NCBI RefSeq assembly: GCF_963675065.1
Contig: NZ_OY775906.1
Coordinates: 722,001-786,000, forward strand
Origin: an uncultured Draconibacterium sp.
GTDB lineage: Bacteria > Bacteroidota > Bacteroidia > Bacteroidales > Prolixibacteraceae
DNA: 64,000 nucleotides
Reading direction: 5' to 3'
A program made the position numbers and the translations under genes. Under the pieces are notes generated by a model, which was given only the letters and a program-made list of their open reading frames with translations, was not told the origin of the DNA and did no database searches. Numbering within the stretch: the stretch's first letter is position 1; each line of letters starts with the position of its first letter. Positions 32,425 through 41,525 of the stretch are shown piece after piece.

Positions 32425-33003
32425 TTAATTAATCTCGATTTCCTGTGCTTTCTTTTTTACACGGTTAGCAAGCAAAATAGTAATTATACCTGCAAAAATG
32501 GCGAAAGAGCCAATTACTTTAACAACAACCAAAGCCGATGTGTACGGCGAAGAGATTAAGATGATACCAAGTATGATAGAGAATATTCCACCCCAAATCA
32601 TTGAACTTCCTCCATTCTCGTTTCTTTGAATTCGAATACCACTAACCAGGCCGGATACTCCGTTTATTATAGCAACCAAACCTAAAAACCACATTAAAAA
32701 TGAGGTAGTGAGTACAGAACTGGAAAACGGTTTTAGTACTACTATTAATCCCGCGATAATTCCCAATCCTCCGGTAATTAAGCCCCACCACCAGTTTTTG
32801 CGGATGTTTCGTTGTTTGTATGTGTTGTAAAGAGTAACAACACCATCAATTAACCAGTAAATACCGATTATAAAAATCAGTGTTGTTAATGTTGCCTTTG
32901 GAAACAATAGTAATATTAAGCCTACAACTACAAGGACTACGCCTCGAACCATTATGAGTTTCCATAAGCTGTTGGCAACATTTTTGTTTGTGTCGTCTGT
33001 CAT
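32425..33003 (-). CDS. DUF308/HdeD-like membrane protein
   Basis: The 192-residue protein has six membrane helices in three pairs with the internal repeat typical of DUF308: LILLFPKATLTTLIFIIGIYWLIDGV, GLIVVLKPF and ILGIILISSPY. HdeD of enterobacteria is linked to acid resistance, but the Bacteroidota members have no established role. It stands alone, with a 7-5-7 inverted repeat 34 bases upstream (33037-33055) that could bind a regulator. Confidence 0.9.
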   Translation of the reverse strand: MTDDTNKNVANSLWKLIMVRGVVLVVVGLILLLFPKATLTTLIFIIGIYWLIDGVVTLYNTYKQRNIRKNWWWGLITGGLGIIAGLIVVLKPFSSSVLTTSFLMWFLGLVAIINGVSGLVSGIRIQRNENGGSSMIWGGIFSIILGIILISSPYTSALVVVKVIGSFAIFAGIITILLANRVKKKAQEIEIN

Positions 33004-33036
33004 TTTTAAGTTTTTATTTGAATTCGTTTGTCTTAC

Positions 33037-33055
33037 AAGTTATGACAAATAACTT
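33037..33055. promoter_or_regulatory. 7-5-7 inverted repeat upstream of the DUF308 gene
   Basis: AAGTTAT and ATAACTT, perfect arms with a 5-base spacer, placed where an operator would be. No regulator gene is adjacent. Confidence 0.4.
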
Positions 33056-33088
33056 AAAGACACGAAATACTTGAAATAAAATAATCAT

Positions 33089-33102
33089 GATTCCCGGGAA
33101 TC
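33089..33102. repeat. Perfect 14-base palindrome
   Basis: GATTCCCGGGAATC, a perfect dyad in the same gap. It may be an operator or part of the repeat block that follows. Confidence 0.35.
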
Positions 33103-33179
33103 ACCAAAAGGAATGAAAGTAAAGTCTGTTAACAGCATTTTATAAAAATGGCCAGATTACAAGGCGCACACAACAATTG

Positions 33180-33480
33180 TGCATTGAACGGCTTACTGAT
33201 TGCGCCTTTAAATTACGGCACATCAACCCCGGGTTTCACCCGAGCTTAGTCACATTTTATCCCTTCGGGATATTGAAGTTAAGACGAGTTTATTGACGTG
33301 TTATGTCGCAATTGCAAGTTTATATGACGCTGGAAGCGTCGAATGTGAATAACCCGGTGCGTATAGCCGGGCTGAAATGACCAAAGGGAAATCGTCCGGC
33401 GAAGAAAGCAGATCGAAGCCAGATGGTTCTCCCGGACGAAACTCAAACGGCAATACACATAAAAAGATGGGGACTTTCAG
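33180..33480. repeat. Dispersed palindromic repeat block in a gene-free stretch
   Basis: The 33004-33535 gap has no convincing gene. From about 33223 to 33378 it holds nested inverted arms: CCCGGGTTTCACCCG, TTAGTCACATT pairing (one mismatch) with AATGTGAATAA, a central TCCCTTCGGGA hairpin and a distal GCCGGGCTGAAAT. From general knowledge, blocks of this kind recur between Bacteroidota genes, like REP elements. A hydrophilic frame at 33377-33592 follows it. Confidence 0.45.
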
Positions 33481-33511
33481 AAAAAAAGGTTGCCTGTTAC
33501 AGACAACCTTT
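33481..33511 (-). terminator. Terminator of the RND export operon
   Basis: On the minus strand AAAGGTTGTCTG pairs with CAGGCAACCTTT around TAA and is followed by T residues, 25 bases past the DUF2892 stop codon. Confidence 0.85.
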
Positions 33512-33535
33512 CATGTTACGCATTTTATTGCAGAG

Positions 33536-33718
33536 CTATTCTACTCCGGCCTTTTCCAGAAAAAACTCCAGTGGGCAAAATTTTGTAATTGATGATTGAA
33601 ATAAATTCAATCCAACAAAACCTGCCAGGCCAAGCCAGTAAATATTAACGAATATGGCCAATAGAATGCTTGTCAACACCAATATTCCTGCAACTGCGCG
33701 TATTATTCTCTCTTTCAT
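33536..33718 (-). CDS. DUF2892 (YgaP-like) small membrane protein
   Basis: The 60-residue protein has two membrane helices and the family sequence MKERIIRAVAGILVLTS, ending with GLNLFQSSITKFCPLEFFLEK. The short cysteine-containing SxxTxFCPLE segment is typical of DUF2892, found next to rhodanese and transporter genes. Role unknown. It is the last gene of the TolC/adaptor/RND operon, 37 bases behind the PII-like gene. Confidence 0.88.
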   Translation of the reverse strand: MKERIIRAVAGILVLTSILLAIFVNIYWLGLAGFVGLNLFQSSITKFCPLEFFLEKAGVE

Positions 33719-33755
33719 CGTATTCTATTTTAGTTGTTATTAATTTTGAAATGGG

Positions 33756-34067
33756 TTACACAAATTTTTCAATTGCTGAAATAAAAGCACTTATTGGGCT
33801 TACCCCTTCGGTTTCTTGGTTGAATGCTTTTATTCGGAGGAGGAGTTCATTGGCTTTTTCTTCATCAAGAAAAGTAAATGAAATAAAATAACGGTACGGA
33901 TTTTTTGATGATCCAAACCAGTTTGAAATATCCGAATTTCCATCAGCGCTTTCCATAAAACCATCCACCGGCATTTCGCTGTATGAATTAATCTGGATGT
34001 CGCGAAAGATCTGCTCCAGCTCATGATGATAAGCTTCGGCACTTTGAATAATTACAAATTTCATCAT
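33756..34067 (-). CDS. Small protein of the RND operon, PII-like fold suspected
   Basis: The 103-residue protein is cytoplasmic and has the beta-alpha-beta-beta-alpha-beta order of ferredoxin-like/PII folds: KFVIIQSAEAYHHELEQIF, then YRYFISFTFLDEEKANELLLRIKAF and VSPISAFISAIEKFV. Small GlnB-like proteins (for example DUF3240) accompany RND metal and drug pumps in other phyla. Homology here is only suspected. It starts one base behind the RND gene, so it is surely made with the pump. Confidence 0.7.
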   Translation of the reverse strand: MMKFVIIQSAEAYHHELEQIFRDIQINSYSEMPVDGFMESADGNSDISNWFGSSKNPYRYFISFTFLDEEKANELLLRIKAFNQETEGVSPISAFISAIEKFV

Positions 34068-34068
34068 T

Positions 34069-37000
34069 TTAATTTTCCTCCTCGTTAGTTAAGTTAATTT
34101 CTGTTTCTTCGGCTGCAATAACCGGAGCTTCTTTTACCGGGTATTTTTTCTTCTCAGTCATGTAATAAATAAGCGGTACAATAATCAGCGTCAGGAATGT
34201 TGATGCAATGGTTCCACCCATTAGTGAAATTGCCAGTCCCTGGAAAATTGGGTCGAATAGGATTACTACAGCACCAATTACAACGGTTCCGGCAGTAAGC
34301 AGGATAGGAGTGGTTCTAACTGCCCCGGCCTCTATAACCGCTTCTTTTAGCGGTACTCCGTCCTTAAGCCGGAGATTTATAAAGTCGATGAGCAGTATGG
34401 AGTTTCGGACCATAATTCCTGCCAGCGCAATTAATCCGATCATTGAAGTTGCAGTAAAGAACGCACCCATCAGCCAGTGACCGATAAGAATTCCAACTAA
34501 AGAAAGTGGAATGGCAACCATCATTACGAATGGAACTGTAAAGTTCTGGAACCATCCGATGATAAGTATGTAAATTACCAGCAGAACCACTGCAAAAGCA
34601 GCTCCCAAATCGCGGAATACCTCGTATGTAATTTGCCACTCACCGTCCCATTTCAGGCTGTAATTATCTTGTACAAACGGTTGTTGTGTAAACTCTTCGT
34701 TTAGCGTGTAACCTTCCGGTAATTGTATTTTATCAAGGTTTTCACTCATATTCAGAATCCCATAAACCGGACTTTCCAGTTCTCCGGCAATATCGGCAGT
34801 TACGTAAACCACGCGCTTCTGGTTTTTTCGGTAAATGCTTTTATCCTGAAGTTCTTCTTTTATCTCAACCACGTCGCCAAGCGCTACTTTCTGGCCGGTC
34901 ATAGTCATGATGTTGATTTTTTTCAGATCTTCAATACTAGAGCGTTCATCTTCTGAAAAACGGAGTTGAATACCCACTTGTTCGTGTTCTTTCTCAGCAT
35001 ATAATTGTGTCACTTCCTGTCCGCCAAGTGCCATGGCAACACTGTTTACAACTTGTTGTGTTGAAACGCCTGCCAATGCAGCTTTTTCTTTGAGTACATT
35101 GAATTTATATTCTACCTGATCGTCTTCCACTTGCCAGTCGATATCCACAACATCGGCAGTATTGGCAAACAGGTATTTTACCTGGCGGGCAACCTCAATT
35201 TGTTGGTCGTAATCAGGTCCGTAAATTTCGGCAACTAATGTTGAAAGTACCGGTGGACCCGGTGGAACCTCCACAACTTTCGCATTGGCGTTGAATTTTT
35301 TTGCCAGTTGCTGAATACCCGGACGCATAGCTTTTGCAATGTCGTGACTTTGTGCTTTACGCTCGGTTTTGTCAGTCAGGTTCACCTGAATATCAGAAAT
35401 ATTTGAGCCACGCCGTAAATCGTAGTGACGAACCAAACCGTTAAAATTCATTGGCGAAGCGGTTCCTACATAGGATTGGTAATTCCATACCTCTTCCTGC
35501 TGAGCAATATAAGCTGCCAGTTCTTTTGTTACGGCTGCAGTGCGCTCCAGCGTGGTTCCTTCCGGCATATCGATAATTACCTGAAATTCGTTTTTATTAT
35601 CAAACGGAAGCATTTTTACAGCTACCATTTTAAAATAAACCAGTGTCATCGATGCGATTAGAAAGAATGTGATGGTACCGATAAATGTCCAGCGTTTCCA
35701 CGATGATTCCAACATCGGATTCATTGTTTTATAATAAATCTTGTAAATCGGCGAATTTTCCAGTTTGAATGCCTTTTTTACTTTGTCGTCTTTCTCAACA
35801 ACTTTCAGTAAACGGAAAGCCAGATATGGTGTAATAGTTAATGCAACTAATAATGAGAAGATCATTGCAATGGATGCTCCAATTGGCATCGGGCTCATAT
35901 AAGGTCCCATTAAACCTGACACGAAGACCATTGGCAGTACCGCTGCAATTACCGTAAATGTCGCCAAAATTGTTGGGTTACCCACTTCGTCAATTGAGCG
36001 CAGAGCTGCCTGGATAAACGGCAGTTTTTTCATTTTAAAGTGCCGGTGCATGTTCTCTGCAATAATAATCGAGTCGTCGACTACAATACCCGTTACAAAA
36101 ACCAGTGCAAAAAGGGTGATCCGGTTCAAGGTGTAATCGAGGAAATAGTAGCTGAACATTGTTAATGCGAATGTAATCGGCACCGACAGGAACACAACCA
36201 GTCCGCCGCGCCAGCCCATTGCCAGCATCACCACAAAAGTTACTGCGATAATGGCTCCGGCAAGGTGCATCAACAGTTCTGATACTTTGTGCGAAGCTGT
36301 TTCTCCGTAGTTACGGGTTACATCAACATGCACGTCCGCCGGAATAAGGTCTTTTTCCAGGTGACTGATTTTCTCCAGAATGAGGTCTGAGACTTTCATT
36401 GCATCGGCACCACGACGTTTCGCTATCGAAATGGTAACTGCAGGGTATTCACCAGGATTGTCATTTTTCTTTTCGTCCATTGTTCCGTAACCAAAATTCA
36501 CGTATTGAATCGGTTCTTCAGGACCGTCAAGAATTTCGGCAACCTGTTTCAGGTAAACCGGACTTCCGCTATGAATACCAACAACAAGATTGGCAACATC
36601 ATCGGAAGTCTGCAGAAATTCACCCGCTTCAACCAGGTATTCTACATCGTTATTATTAAAAGCGCCGGTATTAAATTGCTGATTGGCAATCTGTATTTTC
36701 TGTGCAATGCTGAGCGCATCAACATTATAACGGGCCATTGCTCCGTTGTTCAGCGCAACACGAATTTGGCGTGAGCGCCCACCAATAACTTTTGTTTCCG
36801 AAACATCTGTAATCTGTTCAATTTCGTTATTTACCTCCTGGGCAATTCTTTTTAATTGGTAATCGTCGTAATTTTCGCTCCAGAAAGTTAATCCCAATAC
36901 CGGTACATCGTCGATAGAACGTGTTTTTACCAAAGGCAAACTTGTTCCGTGCGGCATCTGGTCCATGTGCTTCATTATTTCGTTGTACATTTTTACCAAC

Positions 37001-37326
37001 GATCGTTCGATGTCTTCTCCAACGTAAAACTGAACGATAAGCATGGCCTGACCCGGCATTGAGGTAGAGTATACATATTCAACTCCCGGAATATTGGCGA
37101 CCACTTTTTCGAGCGGTTGCATCACGCGGGATTCAATTTCTTTTGGGCTGGCTCCCGGGTAGCTAAAGAGGATATCGGCAATTGGTACGTCAATTTGCGG
37201 TTCCTCTTCGCGGGGAGTAAGGTACGAGCTGTAAATTCCGATTGCCATAAAAGCTATCATCAACAGCGGCGTTAATTTTGAGTTTATAAACTGTTTGGCT
37301 ATTCCGCCGGCAAATCCTGTTTTCAT
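34069..37326 (-). CDS. RND efflux permease (AcrB/HAE1-like)
   Basis: The 1085-residue inner-membrane pump has the normal RND length and layout: a first helix, a large periplasmic loop, TM helices with the proton-relay region GIVVDDSIIIAENMHR, a second loop and a final helix bundle. The start (PREEEPQIDVPIADILFSYPGASPKEIESRV) fits the hydrophobe/amphiphile branch rather than the heavy-metal branch. It works with the adaptor and TolC proteins encoded just upstream. Substrate unknown. A gap of 137 bases full of palindromic repeat separates it from the adaptor gene. Confidence 0.93.
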   Translation of the reverse strand: MKTGFAGGIAKQFINSKLTPLLMIAFMAIGIYSSYLTPREEEPQIDVPIADILFSYPGASPKEIESRVMQPLEKVVANIPGVEYVYSTSMPGQAMLIVQFYVGEDIERSLVKMYNEIMKHMDQMPHGTSLPLVKTRSIDDVPVLGLTFWSENYDDYQLKRIAQEVNNEIEQITDVSETKVIGGRSRQIRVALNNGAMARYNVDALSIAQKIQIANQQFNTGAFNNNDVEYLVEAGEFLQTSDDVANLVVGIHSGSPVYLKQVAEILDGPEEPIQYVNFGYGTMDEKKNDNPGEYPAVTISIAKRRGADAMKVSDLILEKISHLEKDLIPADVHVDVTRNYGETASHKVSELLMHLAGAIIAVTFVVMLAMGWRGGLVVFLSVPITFALTMFSYYFLDYTLNRITLFALVFVTGIVVDDSIIIAENMHRHFKMKKLPFIQAALRSIDEVGNPTILATFTVIAAVLPMVFVSGLMGPYMSPMPIGASIAMIFSLLVALTITPYLAFRLLKVVEKDDKVKKAFKLENSPIYKIYYKTMNPMLESSWKRWTFIGTITFFLIASMTLVYFKMVAVKMLPFDNKNEFQVIIDMPEGTTLERTAAVTKELAAYIAQQEEVWNYQSYVGTASPMNFNGLVRHYDLRRGSNISDIQVNLTDKTERKAQSHDIAKAMRPGIQQLAKKFNANAKVVEVPPGPPVLSTLVAEIYGPDYDQQIEVARQVKYLFANTADVVDIDWQVEDDQVEYKFNVLKEKAALAGVSTQQVVNSVAMALGGQEVTQLYAEKEHEQVGIQLRFSEDERSSIEDLKKINIMTMTGQKVALGDVVEIKEELQDKSIYRKNQKRVVYVTADIAGELESPVYGILNMSENLDKIQLPEGYTLNEEFTQQPFVQDNYSLKWDGEWQITYEVFRDLGAAFAVVLLVIYILIIGWFQNFTVPFVMMVAIPLSLVGILIGHWLMGAFFTATSMIGLIALAGIMVRNSILLIDFINLRLKDGVPLKEAVIEAGAVRTTPILLTAGTVVIGAVVILFDPIFQGLAISLMGGTIASTFLTLIIVPLIYYMTEKKKYPVKEAPVIAAEETEINLTNEEEN

Positions 37327-37369
37327 ACTTTTTCTCTTAAATTCATTTTTTTAAGTTCTATTTAATAGA

Positions 37370-37458
37370 CCCCCTATCGTCACTTTGTTCCGATTGTCCC
37401 CCTAAAAGGGGACAGGAGCTTCATTGAAGCGACAGGGGTAATTCACAGAGGAATTACC
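37370..37458. repeat. Palindromic repeat between adaptor and RND genes
   Basis: CCCCCTATCGTC (37371 on) pairs with GCGACAGGGG near 37429-37438; inside, GTCCCC pairs with GGGGAC. Next to it GGTAATTC and GAATTACC (37437-37444, 37451-37458) form a perfect 8-6-8 hairpin. No T run follows, so it is not a classical terminator. Confidence 0.6.
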
Positions 37459-37463
37459 TTTTG

Positions 37464-38555
37464 TTAGTTAGAAGCTATAATTGCTCCGTCAAAAAGTTTG
37501 CTGTCAGACGACACAACATATTGTTCTCCATCCGTTAAGCCTGAAATGATCTCAACTTTGTCGCCAAATGTTTTACCGGTTTTTACCCAGCGAAGCAGGG
37601 CATTTCCCGATTGACTAACAGCATAAATCCCCACTAACTGACCACGGTGAATCAGTGCTTCTTCTGAAACCAGGATGCGTTTTTGTGTTCCGTGTTCAAA
37701 CAACACCTCGGCATACATTCCGCTGTACAATTTGGCTGTACAATTTTCAGGAACAGTAACCAAAATTTTTGCCATATATTGGTTGCCGGTATTTGTTGTT
37801 GATGGATTTATCTCGATAATTTTTCCTTCCATTTCTGCTTCGGCAGCAGTGAATTTTACTTTAACAACATCGTTCAGCTGAACTTTTGCAATGTCGGCTT
37901 CCGGAATGCGCGCTATAACTTTCCATTGCGAAGGACTTTCCATACTTAAGATTGGCATTCCCGGATTGGCCATATCGCCTTCCTGAACAAATTTGGTGGT
38001 AATAACTCCGTTGTAAGGGGCGCGAATTGATGCATAACGCATGTTTTCTTTTACTTCGTTTTCCATTTGCTCTACAGCAGCCAAACGTGCTTTGGCCATG
38101 TCGTAACGGGTACGCATGTCGTCCAATTCTTTGTCCGACGCACTGTTTGATTCATATAGTGCTTCGTAACGTTTCAGGTCTTTTTCAGCGCTTTCGTAGG
38201 CAGTACTTGCTTCAACCTTGCTTGCTTCTACCTGTGCTTGCTTGGCCAGAATATCCTGGTTTCTGATCTGAATCAACAGATCGCCCTGGTTTACTTTCTG
38301 ACCTGGTTTTACATAGATACGCTGAATTTGTCCCATAATTCGGGTACTTAAATTCGTTTGTTTGTCGGCCTCTAATTTGCCCGAAAAACTATGTACTATT
38401 GGGTAATCAACAAGATTCGCAACAGCAGTTTGTGCCGCAACTTTTTCTTGTGATGCCGTGGCATGTTCTTTCTCTTTGTTTCCACATGATATTGCAATTA
38501 TTGATAGCAGTGCAATTGCAATTATGAGTTTTGATTTTTGTACTAGTGTCTTCAT
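37464..38555 (-). CDS. RND periplasmic adaptor lipoprotein
   Basis: The 363-residue protein has a lipoprotein signal with lipobox IAISC (C24), a biotinyl-lipoyl-like split domain (GQIQRIYVKPGQKVNQGDLLIQI), a helical hairpin (about 100-170) and beta-barrel parts (YNGVITTKFVQEGDMANPG). It bridges the RND pump and TolC. It lies 14 bases behind the TolC gene, ahead of the RND gene. Confidence 0.92.
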   Translation of the reverse strand: MKTLVQKSKLIIAIALLSIIAISCGNKEKEHATASQEKVAAQTAVANLVDYPIVHSFSGKLEADKQTNLSTRIMGQIQRIYVKPGQKVNQGDLLIQIRNQDILAKQAQVEASKVEASTAYESAEKDLKRYEALYESNSASDKELDDMRTRYDMAKARLAAVEQMENEVKENMRYASIRAPYNGVITTKFVQEGDMANPGMPILSMESPSQWKVIARIPEADIAKVQLNDVVKVKFTAAEAEMEGKIIEINPSTTNTGNQYMAKILVTVPENCTAKLYSGMYAEVLFEHGTQKRILVSEEALIHRGQLVGIYAVSQSGNALLRWVKTGKTFGDKVEIISGLTDGEQYVVSSDSKLFDGAIIASN

Positions 38556-38569
38556 TTTTGATATGGCGT

Positions 38570-39913
38570 TTATTCGTTAATGTCTTGTTCGATAAGCAAT
38601 TCCATCTCGAAAATGGCTTGCTTGTAATTATAAATTGATTGAATGTATTCTAATTCTTTTTGTGAAGTGAGAGCTTCCGACATGAGAAGGTCGGCAGTTT
38701 TTTCCAGTCCTTGTTCAAAACGGTTTGTTCTGATTCGTAACGACTCACGGGCTTGTTCTTTTGCCAGTTTGCTTGATTGGATACGGTTATAATTCAGTGC
38801 CATTTTGCGGGTAGCACGATTGATTTCAATTTGGCTTTGAGACAGGTAATCTTCGTAGTTTATTCGTGCTTCATCCAATTGTGCAGTAGCGTGTTGAACA
38901 GCGCCTGCATTTTTATATCCACTGAAAAGGCTCCAACTTAATGAAGCGCCAACCATGTAATTATTTGCCGAAGTTCCGAACAGCGATTCGTCATTCCACT
39001 CCATTGCTCCAAAAGCATTTAAACGCGGAACGAATTTCATTTTGTTCGATTTAACCATATTCTCTCCGGCTTCAATTTGTTTTTGGTAAGCCAGCATATC
39101 CGAACGGCTTTCCAGATTCACCGAATTGCGGTCGATAATAGCTTGTAATGGTGGTTGAATAAGCGAATCGGTAGTTTCAATTATTTCGCTAAATTCCATA
39201 CCTAATAAGTATGCCAAAAAGTCGTTGGCTGTTTGTTGCTGGTTTTGCGCTTCAAGTAACTGATTCTTTCGTTCCTCAACACGAACAGAGGCTTCCAGAA
39301 CGTCTGCTTCTTTTGCAAATCCCTGTTCGGCATTGTTTTTTGTTAATCGTAAAGCTTCTTCTGCAACAGCTACTGATTTTTGTAGTACCTCAACCGACGA
39401 TTCGGCCAGCTCCAACATATAATAAGCATTTTTTACTTCGTATTTAATGTTCAGTTTAACCCTGTTTGTTTGAAACGACATCGCATCCAATTGATTTTTA
39501 GCTGCCTTTCTGGCGTAAATTCCATCAAGGTTCAGCAATGGCTGCTTTAATTCGATCTTAGTCTGGAAGTTCTCGATACTTCCCGGATCATTCAATAAAT
39601 CAGGATTGAAATCTTGTTGCGTAACAATCTCCTGTTTTAATTTAAACCCGAAGGAATTTAATGGGTCGTTGGTTGACATTCCGGTATGACTCGCTTCAAG
39701 TCCCGGCAAAAAAACGGAGTTTGTCATTCGGTAGCGGGCGCGTGCAGCTTCCACACGGGCCTCGGCACTTTTTACATTAAGATTGTTTTCGGCTGCAAGA
39801 GTGAGGGCTTCGCTCAAACTTAATGGTCTGGGTTGTGCCTTTAATATTGCCGGCGTTAATAACAGCAATAATAATAGGTAATTGAATTTTTGTGTTGACA
39901 TATTAGTAATCAT
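38570..39913 (-). CDS. TolC-family outer-membrane efflux protein
   Basis: The 447-residue protein has a signal peptide, then two similar helical halves of the outer membrane efflux protein family (SLSEALTLAAENNLNVKSAEARV and, later, VGASLSWSLFSGYKNAGAVQ). It is the first gene of the operon, an unusual TolC-adaptor-pump order that is common in Bacteroidota. The longest frame starts with TTG (39937); the ATG at 39913 is the better start, and an ATG at 39901 is also possible. The -7 box at 39935-39942 would fit either ATG. Confidence 0.9.
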   Translation of the reverse strand: MITNMSTQKFNYLLLLLLLTPAILKAQPRPLSLSEALTLAAENNLNVKSAEARVEAARARYRMTNSVFLPGLEASHTGMSTNDPLNSFGFKLKQEIVTQQDFNPDLLNDPGSIENFQTKIELKQPLLNLDGIYARKAAKNQLDAMSFQTNRVKLNIKYEVKNAYYMLELAESSVEVLQKSVAVAEEALRLTKNNAEQGFAKEADVLEASVRVEERKNQLLEAQNQQQTANDFLAYLLGMEFSEIIETTDSLIQPPLQAIIDRNSVNLESRSDMLAYQKQIEAGENMVKSNKMKFVPRLNAFGAMEWNDESLFGTSANNYMVGASLSWSLFSGYKNAGAVQHATAQLDEARINYEDYLSQSQIEINRATRKMALNYNRIQSSKLAKEQARESLRIRTNRFEQGLEKTADLLMSEALTSQKELEYIQSIYNYKQAIFEMELLIEQDINE

Positions 39914-39934
39914 TTTTGATTCTTTATTTCGCTG

Positions 39935-39942
39935 CAAATATA
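39935..39942 (-). promoter_or_regulatory. -7 box (TATATTTG) of the TolC/adaptor/RND operon
   Basis: An exact TAnnTTTG on the minus strand, 21 bases ahead of the ATG at 39913. The inverted repeat at 39958-39977 covers the region between -7 and -33. Confidence 0.55.
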
Positions 39943-39957
39943 CGTGATAAGATACAA

Positions 39958-39977
39958 ATATCTATATAAATAGATAT
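39958..39977. promoter_or_regulatory. 8-4-8 inverted repeat, candidate operator
   Basis: ATATCTAT and ATAGATAT with a 4-base spacer, 16 bases upstream of the -7 box. Its position would let a bound repressor block RNA polymerase. No regulator gene is next to the operon. Confidence 0.5.
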
Positions 39978-40285
39978 ATAAATAATTGATGGATCATTCT
40001 TGAAATCTATTACTGTTTAAAGCAGTTGATATACATAACCAAAATCAATGCAAGATTGACAAATAGGTTTGCCTTAGTAACGTGTTCTTATTCTTTTAGT
40101 TACGAATATTTGATAAATTAATTCTATTGAAGGAGAGATTAGTTATTGAGAAGGTTATTTTGCGGATAATAGTGAACATTATTTCAATGTTAACTGTATT
40201 GTGCGTGCAGTTCTGAATTGTATTGGAGGTGAAATAGAGATGTAATTGATGGATTTGATCTTTTTTAATATGTTTTAGAAAGTTT

Positions 40286-40320
40286 AAGGGTGCAACCGTT
40301 AACTAACGGAAGACACCCTT
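40286..40320 (-). terminator. Probable terminator of the CzcCBA-type operon
   Basis: AAGGGTG pairs with CACCCTT and CCGTTA with TAACGG, 27 bases past the TolC-like stop codon. The T run is weak. The rest of the 39978-40346 gap shows no gene. Confidence 0.5.
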
Positions 40321-40346
40321 ATCAATAAAATATTTCTGTTGCGTTT

Positions 40347-41525
40347 TTAACGATAAATCAACAAATGTGTTTTGGTAATGCTTAATTCCTTCTCCATATC
40401 AAGCAATTTCTCCATGCTATCGTAATACACCGAAAGTTCAAATAAATATTCGGTGAAAGAGATTGCCCTTTTATCCAATGCTTTTTGCAGTAATTCCATG
40501 TCGCCTTGCAAGTTTAACTGCTTACGAAATTGAGTGATGTTTTCTTGAATTGCGATCGCTTTAGCATGTAGTGTTTTCATTTCGTTGTAAAAACGCAGCT
40601 TTTCATCAGTCTCACGATGTTGGGCAGCCTCGTTTTTTAACTGTGCATATTTCACTGTGTTCTTATTTTCGAATAATGGTATTGAAACGCCAACAGTAAC
40701 TCCCTGAAAGCCTTCACCAACCACTTTTTCGCTCATGTAACCTGCATTTAGTTTTGGCAAACTCTGCGCTTTTTGCAGTTGAGTGTTTTTGTCAGAAATG
40801 GCAATTTCCTGTTCTAACCACGCAAGCACCGGATTGTTAGCAGCAGCCTGTGCAGCCCACTGTTCAAAATCATTAGCGATCGGGACAGCCTGAAAAGTAG
40901 TTTTTTCAAAATCGACTGCTTTTCCACCATTTAGTGTTGCCAACTGTTGCAGCAGTGCTTGCCGTTGAATTTCAATGTGCCGAAGTTCGGCTTCTGTATT
41001 CAAAAGCGTAACCTTTGCTTTATTCTGATCCAGAATATTGGCTTCTCCTACGTTGAGTTTTGTTTCAACCGACTTTGCAATCTCACTGGCATTTTCCTGT
41101 CGCTTTTGGTATTCTTCCCTAAGTGCATTCTGGTAGGTGAGTTCTGCACAAATCAATCGTACCTGAAGGAAAATATCCATTTTCTGCTTTTTGTATTCCA
41201 GTTCGGCCTGCTCATTTTTCATATCAGCAATCTGATTGCGATAGGCGTATGCCGATGGAAAATCAAACGACTGTTGAACGCTGAAATCTTTACGGTTGCC
41301 AATTGCCGACGGATCGCCCCACAAATAATGAAATTCCACCTCCGGGTTTTGCAATTGAATGCCTGTTTTGTTCCCCATTTTTTCAGCCTCCACCATTTTT
41401 TTGAGTGCTGAAAGTGTGGTGTTGTTATTCTCTATCTCCGTCAGCAAGGCATCAATGTTGTTTTGTGCCGACGCAAACTGACTAAAAGCGAGAATCGATA
41501 TAATTGTGAATAATACTTGTTTCAT
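40347..41525 (-). CDS. TolC-family outer-membrane protein of a heavy-metal RND system (CusC/CzcC-like)
   Basis: The 392-residue protein has a signal peptide (residues 1-20) and the helical repeats of the outer membrane efflux family (ALRE..., LNVGEANILDQNKAKVTLLNTEAEL; VGEGFQGVTVGVSIPLFENKNTVKYAQLK). It is shorter than the TolC of the neighbouring operon, typical of CzcC-like members. Its ATG overlaps the stop of the CzcA-like gene by 4 bases, so the two are coupled. Confidence 0.9.
   Translation of the reverse strand: MKQVLFTIISILAFSQFASAQNNIDALLTEIENNNTTLSALKKMVEAEKMGNKTGIQLQNPEVEFHYLWGDPSAIGNRKDFSVQQSFDFPSAYAYRNQIADMKNEQAELEYKKQKMDIFLQVRLICAELTYQNALREEYQKRQENASEIAKSVETKLNVGEANILDQNKAKVTLLNTEAELRHIEIQRQALLQQLATLNGGKAVDFEKTTFQAVPIANDFEQWAAQAAANNPVLAWLEQEIAISDKNTQLQKAQSLPKLNAGYMSEKVVGEGFQGVTVGVSIPLFENKNTVKYAQLKNEAAQHRETDEKLRFYNEMKTLHAKAIAIQENITQFRKQLNLQGDMELLQKALDKRAISFTEYLFELSVYYDSMEKLLDMEKELSITKTHLLIYR

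Noticed and set aside
33377..33592. A 71-codon hydrophilic frame on the plus strand.
   Set aside because: It starts in the repeat block, crosses the terminator of the RND operon and enters the DUF2892 gene antisense; kept only as a question in the findings.
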